This document shows, piece by piece, positions 31,550 through 37,086 of a DNA stretch of 37,086 bases. Below the pieces are notes generated by a model. The model did no database searches and was not told the origin of the DNA. It worked only from the letters and a program-made list of their open reading frames with translations. Origin of the DNA: Terriglobia bacterium (GTDB lineage Bacteria > Acidobacteriota > Terriglobia > UBA7540); the NCBI GenBank assembly GCA_030040995.1, contig JASHOS010000013.1, positions 1 through 37,086 on the forward strand. Reading direction: 5' to 3'. The position numbers and the translations under genes are program-made. Every line of letters begins with the position of its first letter. Position 1 is the first letter of the stretch.

Positions 31550-32911
31550 GTGAAGGATCTGCTAACGGACAGTGCCGCTCGATCGACACGATATTTGGCG
31601 GGCATTCGCGACCGGCGCGTCGCACCTAGCCCTGAGGATATTGCGCGCCTGGAAGTGTTAGGGGGACCACTGCCGCGGTCCGTCTCCGATCCGGCGCATA
31701 TCTTGGCGTTGCTCGATGAGATTGGATCTCCTGCGACGGTCGCAACCACAGGTGGGCGGTATTTTGGATTTGTGATCGGGGGCGCTCTACCTGCCTCACT
31801 GGCCGCAAATTGGCTGGCGGGAGCCTGGGACCAGAATGGCGCCTTAACGGTGATGTCACCGGTGGCTGCGAAAGTTGAGGAAATTGTTCTGAGTTGGGTT
31901 CTGGAACTGCTGGGGTTGCCCGCGAGTTGCGCCGGAGGCTTCGTCACGGGAACCACGATGGCGAATTTCACCGCCCTAGCGGCGTGCCGGAACGCGTTGC
32001 TTGAGCGTTTCGGATGGAATGTCGAAGAAGACGGCTTATTTGGCGCTCCGCCGATTAAGGTCGTTGTGGGGGAGGAGGCTCACGTCTCGTTGCTGAAGGC
32101 TCTGTCGTTGCTGGGGCTTGGCCGCTCGCGGGTCATCTCAGTACCGACGGACAAACAGGGCCGGATCAGGCCTGAAGCGCTGCCTGTGTTAGACGATCGC
32201 ACTCTCGTCTGTATTCAAGCTGGGAACGTCAACAGCGGCGCTTTCGACCCGGCGCAGCAGATCTGCACACGTGCCCGTGAGGCGGGGGCGTGGGTGCATG
32301 TGGACGGAGCCTTCGGACTGTGGGCAGCGGTTTCACCGCGTTACGCGGAGCTGGTGGACGGTTTTTCTCTGGCAGATTCGTGGGCGATCGACTGTCACAA
32401 GTGGCTGAACGTGCCTTATGACTCGGGAATGGCCATCGTCCGGAAGGCTCAGCATCTGCGCGACGCGATGTCTTTGAATGCAGCCTATTTGCCGGCCAGC
32501 AATTTGCGGGAGCCATGTCACTATACTCCCGAGGCTTCCCGGCGGGCACGAGGGATCGAATTATGGGCGGCGCTTCGCTCGCTGGGACGGGAGGGCCTCA
32601 GAGACTTGATCGAGCGAAACTGCCATCAGGCGAGAGTCTGTGCCCAACGCTTTCGCGGGGCAGGGTTCGAGGTGTTGAATGACGTGGTCTTGAATCAGGT
32701 GCTCGTCTCGTTTGGTCGAGCGGAGGAGACTCGGCGCGTCATTGCCGAAGTGCAGAATGACGGAACATGTTGGTGCGGCGGAACGCAGTGGCGGGGGCAC
32801 ACCGCCATGCGAATCAGCTTTTCAAGCTGGGCGACGACTGACGAAGACGTTGAACGCAGTCTGGAAGCCGTCCTTAGAATTGCGAGCACATGCAAGCTGG
32901 CCACAACCTAA
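31550..32911 (+). CDS. PLP-dependent decarboxylase (group II, aspartate-aminotransferase fold)
   Basis: 453 residues from a GTG start with GGGAGG 6 bp upstream. Family blocks: TGGRYFGFVIGGALPASLAA, GGFVTGTTMANFTALAACRN (phosphate-binding region), VVVGEEAHVSLLKALSLLG, NVNSGAFDP, WVHVDGAFGLWAAVS, and DCHKWLNVPYDSG with the PLP lysine K284. The length and the DCHKW motif fit the L-2,4-diaminobutyrate/glutamate/aromatic amino acid decarboxylase group; the substrate cannot be chosen from sequence. It faces away from the secreted protein gene on the left. Confidence 0.88.
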   Translation: MKDLLTDSAARSTRYLAGIRDRRVAPSPEDIARLEVLGGPLPRSVSDPAHILALLDEIGSPATVATTGGRYFGFVIGGALPASLAANWLAGAWDQNGALTVMSPVAAKVEEIVLSWVLELLGLPASCAGGFVTGTTMANFTALAACRNALLERFGWNVEEDGLFGAPPIKVVVGEEAHVSLLKALSLLGLGRSRVISVPTDKQGRIRPEALPVLDDRTLVCIQAGNVNSGAFDPAQQICTRAREAGAWVHVDGAFGLWAAVSPRYAELVDGFSLADSWAIDCHKWLNVPYDSGMAIVRKAQHLRDAMSLNAAYLPASNLREPCHYTPEASRRARGIELWAALRSLGREGLRDLIERNCHQARVCAQRFRGAGFEVLNDVVLNQVLVSFGRAEETRRVIAEVQNDGTCWCGGTQWRGHTAMRISFSSWATTDEDVERSLEAVLRIASTCKLATT

Positions 32912-33037
32912 GCGCTGGCGCTTTGCATGGGCGGTCGCAGCAGTGGACGGGTAACGGCCGGCTCGTTCCTTATTGTAGACCCGACTTCATCCGTAGGCTC
33001 ATGGCCAGCCGTCAGAAGGCGGACTTATTGGATCGGG

Positions 33038-33131
33038 GTAGCGCAGACTCTCTGAAATGCGAGAGTCTGCGGCTTTTCTCGAGTTCCGGGGATAGAAGCC
33101 GCAGACCTGCAAAAAACGCAGGTGTGCCCTA
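33038..33131. repeat. REP-like inverted pair of palindromes
   Basis: Two hairpin units head to head. The first is GTAGCGCAG, arms ACTCTC/GAGAGT, CTGCGGCTTTT. The second, read on the minus strand, is TAGGGCAC, arms ACCTGC/GCAGGT, CTGCGGCTTCT. The same plan (unit, spacer, inverted unit) is seen inside element A. Confidence 0.7.
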
Positions 33132-33241
33132 TCTCTCTCCCGTTCGGTAAAAGGTGACAAACCATGACAAAGCCTAACCGTCACATAAAAAATCCGATCG
33201 TGCAGCCGAAGACGATGGACGTTTGACGTCGAAAAGCCCAC
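33132..33241 (-). pseudogene. RAYT/IS200-type (Y1) transposase, N-terminal remnant
   Basis: From an ATG at 33241 the minus strand encodes about 36 residues including NVHRLRLHDRIFYVTVRLC and HGLSPFTERER. This resembles the opening of REP-associated tyrosine transposases (R(I/L)..(D/H)RIFFVT.R...G..PF(T/S).RE), before their HxH motif. Directly after it, at 33131, the REP-like palindrome begins and the frame loses protein character. The catalytic part is missing. Assignment rests on a short stretch and is therefore moderate. Confidence 0.45.
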
Positions 33242-33339
33242 GGCGAGAAAAACCGCCTACCTGCGCGGCTCGCGCCGCTTCGGTGGACAAGCTCGCCGTG
33301 GCTACCACCCAAAAGCATTATCGCCGAGCAATGCTAACC

Positions 33340-35082
33340 TTATCGAAAAGCCTTATATGGCGAAGCGATTCGGCCTGCGCCTTCTCGCACGGCAATTGCC
33401 TGGTTGGCGGATAAGCCCGTGAGCCGGTCGAGATGGCCGCTCGGCCAGCGGATTTCAACGGAGTCAACTTTTTCATGCCCGCCGAGGCCGAAATGAAGCC
33501 GCATATCTGACGAGGAATAAAACGTGCATCCCGTCCGCACGCGATCGTACTGTACGAGATCGCCGGCCACAACCTTCACCAGCGCGCCGACGCCGTCACG
33601 ATTGCTCTTGCTCCCCACGGTCTTGACCTGAAGCCAATTCCCCACCTTGTTCCCGCCGTCGTTGCGGAGCAAAACCGGGCGATCATCAATGCAGATGAGG
33701 GCGGCGTCCACGTCGCCGTCGTTATCGTAGTCGCAGCAGGCCCCGCCCCGCCCAGGTATGAATAAGCCGCCCAGCCCCAATTCCGCTTCGACCTCACGAA
33801 AGGTGCGGTTACGCAGATTTTCAAAGATTTGCGGGCGCTGCCGGTAAGGCGCGTGCATCTTTCCACCGAGCGCTTCAATATAGATGTGGCCCTCAACGCA
33901 GAAAATATCCTTCCAGCCATCGTTGTTGTAGTCCAGGAAAAACGTAGACCAGCCTTGAAAAGGGATGGTGGGGACGCCGACGCCAGAGGGATAAGAGATA
34001 TCGTCAAAGAGACCGCGCCCGGCGTTATGGAAAAGCGTGAAATTGTCGTCGGCGAAGGTGGTGATAAAGAGGTCCATCCAGCCGTCGTTGTCGATGTCGC
34101 CCACCGCCAGCCCCATGTTGGATTGCACGTGCCCGTTCCCGTTGTAGGCCATGCCTGCGAGCACGCCGATCTCCTCGAAAGTCCCGTCACCTTTGTTGCG
34201 GTAGAAATAGTTGGGGACTGAATCGTTCATGACCAGGATGTCGGGCCAACCGTCGCCGTCAATATCCTCAAAAGCGACCGCAAAGCCGTAACGCAACGGG
34301 TTAGCGGCAACGCCCGCTTTTGCCGTCACATCGGTAAACGTGCCATCGCCGTTGTTGTGATAAAGAACATCCGGCGCTGCGGGAAGGCCGAGCGGCCCGC
34401 AAGCGGTCACCGGTACGCCTTCAAAGCTGCAATCGAGGTGTGGGGGATGCTTCAAGTCCAGGTTGATATAGCCAGAGACATAGAGGTCGAGGAAGCCGTC
34501 GTTATCGTAATCGCCAAAGGCCGCGCCGCCGGCCCAGATGATGTTATCCCCCGCCACGCCCGCTTTCGCTGTCACGTCGGTGAAGGTGCCGTTGCCATTG
34601 TTCCGGTAGAGGATGTTGGGTCCGTAATTGTAAACAAAAAGATCGACAAAACCGTCATTATTATAGTCCGCCGCCACCGCGCCGACGCCCCAGCCTTGGC
34701 CCGGCACGCCCGCCTGAAGCGTCACATCGGTGAAGGTGCCGTCGCCATTGTTCCGGAAAAGATAATTGCGCGGGGGCTCACCGGCGGCGGAAGGATGGAG
34801 CATATGATCGAGCGTTGAGCCGTTCACGATGTAGAGATCGACATAGCCATCGTTGTTATAGTCAAACCAAACGCAGCCCGTGCCGTTCACTTCCAAAATC
34901 GAGGCTTTGTGCTTCCCTCCGCAGACAATCAATGGCGTGATGCCCGCCTCGGTCGCGACGTCGCGAAAAACGACGCGCGAAGCTGGCGGGGTCGTCGGCC
35001 GAGCCACACCCCGTCCGATCGTTGCGCCGAACGGCGCAAGGGCGGCAAGGTGGCGAAGAAGTTCTCTGCGTTTAAGCGCCAA
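33340..35082 (-). CDS. CRTAC1-like protein (FG-GAP/VCBS repeats plus ASPIC/UnbV)
   Basis: 580 residues. The start MALKRRELLRHLAALAPFG has the twin-arginine look of a Tat signal. After VVFRDVATEAGITPL come at least seven repeats of FG-GAP/VCBS type, each with a calcium-binding-like DYNNDGYVDLYI or DIDGDGWPDILV loop and an (N/K)GDGTF(T/E)(D/E)(V/I) strand, making a beta-propeller. The last 80 residues form the ASPIC/UnbV domain (VKTVGSKSNRDGVGALVKVV ... SSDMRLHFGLGGHEKVDSVEIRWPSG, shown in parts). Such proteins are exported; the molecular function is unknown. The TPR protein gene ends 20 bp upstream of its start, so the two genes form an operon. Confidence 0.88.
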   Translation of the reverse strand: MALKRRELLRHLAALAPFGATIGRGVARPTTPPASRVVFRDVATEAGITPLIVCGGKHKASILEVNGTGCVWFDYNNDGYVDLYIVNGSTLDHMLHPSAAGEPPRNYLFRNNGDGTFTDVTLQAGVPGQGWGVGAVAADYNNDGFVDLFVYNYGPNILYRNNGNGTFTDVTAKAGVAGDNIIWAGGAAFGDYDNDGFLDLYVSGYINLDLKHPPHLDCSFEGVPVTACGPLGLPAAPDVLYHNNGDGTFTDVTAKAGVAANPLRYGFAVAFEDIDGDGWPDILVMNDSVPNYFYRNKGDGTFEEIGVLAGMAYNGNGHVQSNMGLAVGDIDNDGWMDLFITTFADDNFTLFHNAGRGLFDDISYPSGVGVPTIPFQGWSTFFLDYNNDGWKDIFCVEGHIYIEALGGKMHAPYRQRPQIFENLRNRTFREVEAELGLGGLFIPGRGGACCDYDNDGDVDAALICIDDRPVLLRNDGGNKVGNWLQVKTVGSKSNRDGVGALVKVVAGDLVQYDRVRTGCTFYSSSDMRLHFGLGGHEKVDSVEIRWPSGHLDRLTGLSANQAIAVREGAGRIASPYKAFR

Positions 35083-35102
35083 TCAAACCTCTACCATCAA
35101 TT

Positions 35103-36842
35103 TCACTGTTCCTTGAAGGGGCGCGGGGCCTGCGCGTTCCGCGCGGCCACGGCGCGGGCGTGCAGGGTCTGGAATGTCTTTTCCGCTTGCTCGGCCTGCT
35201 CTCGCTCACCCAGCCGCATGTAGACTTGGACCAGATCAAAATATAACTGGTCATATTCAGGCTGCAGGGCGGTCGCTTGCTTCAACTCAGTCAGGGCCGC
35301 CTGAAAGCGATTCAGGCCAATCAGGCTTTCCGCAATCCCCTTCAAAGCAAGCTTGTCCGTGGACTTGATGTTTCCGGCTTTGCGAAAATTGGTGAGAGCC
35401 CCCGCGTAGTCTCCGTGTTTGGACAGGATATCGCCCAGGAGATCGTAGGCATCAACGAGATTGGGGTCCATCTCGATGGCTTGCTCCGCATAAGGGCGCG
35501 CTTTCTCGTAATTGCCGATGTTGGCAAGTTGCTGGCCTTCTTCGTAGACAAGGCGAGCGTTCTTGGGAAAGCGCGCGGCGCCATTTTGAGCCACTTTCAA
35601 TGACGCCTGGAAATTGTCCTGATCCTGGTAGGCTTCAATCAGCAAGGAAAAGGGCCCGGCGTTGCTGGGGTCGCGCTGAACGACTTCCGTGAGGCAGGGG
35701 ATGGCCTTTGCTACATAATGTCCTGCCAAATATTGCTCTCCGAGCAGGGCCAGGATGCGAGGGTCGTCCGGCGCAGTCTGTCTGGCCGCCTCGAGACGCT
35801 CAATGGCTTTTTGGGTTTGGCCGTGGTCGACGTAAATGACTGCCAGGAGCTTGTTCACTTCCGGCGACTCGGGGGCCAGCGAAAGTGCCTGCTCCAACTC
35901 CGCTTCAGCCTGCGCAGTTTGCCCTAGTTTGAGCAAGGTAAAGGCGAGGTCGAAGTGGGGCTCAAAATTCTTCGGAGCCGATTTAATGGCCTGATTGAAC
36001 GGCTCGATCGCCTGCGCGTAATACCCTCCCTCGCCCAGCAATACGCCGGTCGAATCCATAATTTCCGGGTCCTTACCTGCGGAGGCCATAACTTGTGCCT
36101 GGAGACTGCGAATGAGGGCGTCTTGGTGACGATGAACCGCTTCATCGAGCTGCAACAGCTTTTGTATGGATGTCTGATCGACGCTCTTTAGCCGGTTGGC
36201 CGCGGCGAATTCTTCGCGCGTCTGCGCCGGGTGATTTTCCTCTTGATCGATTCGTCCTAGCTCGTAATAAAGCGAGCCGTCCCAGGGCGTCTGCCGGAGA
36301 GCGGCTTCGATGAGTTCCCTGCCTTTTCCGAGCTTTCCTTCATCCAGATAAACCTCGCCCAGGCGCTTGTCGGTGTCATAAATGGCCGGTCCAAGGCTCA
36401 GCACATCCTGGTAGAAGGCGGCGGCACGGCGCGGGTGGCCCAGGGATTGGGCGATACGGGCGAGGAAATAGCAAGTATAGGGATTATGAGGATCCAGTTG
36501 GCGAGCCTTTTCAAACTCGACCTGCGCGCTGCTCCATTGGTCCAGCTTCCACAGCGCGTAGCCCAAGTAATGATGAATGCTGGCCTGGTCCGGAGCAAGC
36601 GCATCAGCCTGGCGAAGCAGCGGGATCGCTTCAGGGTAATGCTGCCCCCGAAACAGGGCGGCCGCCTCTTGGAATAGTTGCCTGGCTTGGAGGATGGAAC
36701 TGGAAGATTGAATGGCAGGTGACGTGCCCAGCCCACCTGCCGACTGTCCACTTTGATTTGGTGTCTGGCAGCGCCCTGAGACAGAAACCGCCAGCAGCAC
36801 GACGCCCGGGATTGTTCTCAGTCCTCTCGGAAAAAACCGCAT
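35103..36842 (-). CDS. Exported TPR-repeat protein
   Basis: 579 residues. Signal peptide at about 1-25 (LRTIPGVVLLAVSVSGRCQT). TPRs fill residues 50-565, with typical units such as YPEAIPLLRQADALAPDQAS, AQAEAELEQALSLAPESPEV and YAGALTNFRKAGNIKSTDKL. A short segment near 225-260 (TSIQKLLQLDEAVHRHQDAL) breaks the regular pattern and may be a linker. TPR proteins mediate protein contacts; here the partner is plausibly the CRTAC1 protein encoded directly downstream. The 50 bp between this start and the IS630 end contain no further gene, so its upstream DNA may have been changed by the IS insertion. Confidence 0.88.
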   Translation of the reverse strand: MRFFPRGLRTIPGVVLLAVSVSGRCQTPNQSGQSAGGLGTSPAIQSSSSILQARQLFQEAAALFRGQHYPEAIPLLRQADALAPDQASIHHYLGYALWKLDQWSSAQVEFEKARQLDPHNPYTCYFLARIAQSLGHPRRAAAFYQDVLSLGPAIYDTDKRLGEVYLDEGKLGKGRELIEAALRQTPWDGSLYYELGRIDQEENHPAQTREEFAAANRLKSVDQTSIQKLLQLDEAVHRHQDALIRSLQAQVMASAGKDPEIMDSTGVLLGEGGYYAQAIEPFNQAIKSAPKNFEPHFDLAFTLLKLGQTAQAEAELEQALSLAPESPEVNKLLAVIYVDHGQTQKAIERLEAARQTAPDDPRILALLGEQYLAGHYVAKAIPCLTEVVQRDPSNAGPFSLLIEAYQDQDNFQASLKVAQNGAARFPKNARLVYEEGQQLANIGNYEKARPYAEQAIEMDPNLVDAYDLLGDILSKHGDYAGALTNFRKAGNIKSTDKLALKGIAESLIGLNRFQAALTELKQATALQPEYDQLYFDLVQVYMRLGEREQAEQAEKTFQTLHARAVAARNAQAPRPFKEQ

Positions 36843-36891
36843 ACCGGCACTACTCTAACCCACCGCTCCTTTCCCTGACAACCCTAAGGAT

Positions 36892-36907
36892 CCTAGTCAT
36901 GTGCCAC
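36892..36907. repeat. IS630 terminal inverted repeat (right copy)
   Basis: CCTAGTCATGTGCCAC, the inverted partner (one mismatch) of 181-196. It overlaps the transposase stop codon (36907-36909, TAG on the minus strand). A TA at 36894-36895 corresponds to 193-194. Confidence 0.75.
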
Positions 36908-37086
36908 TAACGGTTCTGGACAATGTTGTACGCCTTGGTAGCTCTTTTGACTTTCGCCAGAATGCGGTCGGCAGTGGCGGTCCAAACGAAGGGCTTAGGA
37001 TCAGCATTGTGCACGCTCACGTAGTCGGCAATCGCCGCCTCCAGCTCCGCGACGGAGCGGAAGGCTCCGCGCTGGAGCCGATTCTG
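36907..37086 (-). CDS. IS630-type transposase, C-terminal fragment (runs off the right edge)
   Basis: 59 codons plus stop are in frame to the very edge. They include RGAFRSVAELEAAIADYVSV, HNADPKPFVWTATADRILAK and VKRATKAYNIVQ. The (F/Y)xS(V/L).(L/E)...I..YI..HN..PKPFVW(T/K).(T/K).(D/E).I..(K/R)(V/I) pattern is characteristic of the last part of IS630-family DDE transposases; the final catalytic Glu lies just beyond the edge. It has the same orientation as the fragment at 1-136. Confidence 0.85.
   Translation of the reverse strand, partial: QNRLQRGAFRSVAELEAAIADYVSVHNADPKPFVWTATADRILAKVKRATKAYNIVQNR

Larger units (their letters stand above)
32912..33339. other. Intergenic region holding a RAYT remnant and a REP-like pair
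   Basis: 428 bp between convergent genes. It contains the two-hairpin unit at 33038-33131 and, touching it, a truncated transposase start at 33132-33241. A weak hairpin (AAGCGC/GCGCTT) at the decarboxylase stop could act in termination but lacks a T-tract. Nothing else is recognised. Confidence 0.5.

Noticed and set aside
31240-31971. N-terminal extension of the secreted protein to 31971.
   Set aside because: It lies opposite the PLP decarboxylase gene and its upstream part, and would precede a clear signal peptide.
1-37086. The whole window as one composite transposon carried by the two IS630 pieces.
   Set aside because: The segment is over 36 kb and holds mostly ordinary chromosomal genes; IS630 elements rarely mobilise such blocks. 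An assembly break in a repeat explains the edges equally well.

Overview
The window looks like a piece of a chromosome from an uncultured, soil-type Acidobacteriota. The evidence is gene content: three tandem VWFA-related proteins of the type concentrated in Acidobacteria, a MacB/FtsX-like permease of the ADOP type (acidobacterial duplicated orphan permease) coupled to a PadR regulator, a CRTAC1 (FG-GAP plus ASPIC/UnbV) protein next to a large TPR protein, a serine/threonine kinase fused to TPRs, and a tricorn-like S41 protease. No rRNA, tRNA, CRISPR array or phage module was recognised.

Layout. Both window ends lie inside IS630-type transposase genes on the minus strand: the N-terminal 45 codons at 1-136 and the C-terminal 59 codons at 36907-37086. 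Near-identical 16-bp ends face inwards (181-196 and 36892-36907). The left copy cuts a carboxymuconolactone decarboxylase-like gene, whose 3' remnant ends at 398. Then follow a receptor-like Ser/Thr kinase with TPRs (636-3455, +), a PEP-CTERM protein (3471-4097, -), a tricorn-like protease (4468-7758, -), divergent dnaJ-cbpM (8108-9450, +), a patch of gene debris around an intact vapBC toxin-antitoxin pair (9473-11077), a secreted cyclophilin, a heptosyltransferase and a Gfo/Idh/MocA dehydrogenase (-), and a compact minus-strand run yjbQ-hemW-ltaE-MFS (read from 18753 down to 14700). Next come a nucleotide-sugar dehydrogenase (-), the three-gene VWA operon (25010 down to 21810, -), an AT-richer RibD/DHFR-like gene (+), padR-ADOP permease (-), a small zincin metallopeptidase (-), a secreted protein of unknown function (-), a PLP decarboxylase (+), and the CRTAC1/TPR pair (-).

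The most unusual content is between the genes. At least eight intergenic sites carry short palindromic elements, some with terminal inverted repeats, one with a clear target-site duplication, and one case of an element inside another. Several share flanks (GTAGCGCAG on one side, CTGCGGC on the other) around hairpin arms that differ from copy to copy yet stay complementary. One such unit directly abuts a truncated gene start resembling a REP-associated tyrosine transposase (RAYT), which suggests how the family may have been mobilised.

How the genes may work together: waaF and ugd point to envelope polysaccharide synthesis. The kinase, VWA proteins, ADOP permease, PEP-CTERM protein, CRTAC1 protein, tricorn-like protease and secreted cyclophilin point to heavy investment in signalling and in exported or envelope proteins. 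dnaJ-cbpM is a chaperone with its modulator. All functional assignments rest on reading motifs by eye; no database search was run.
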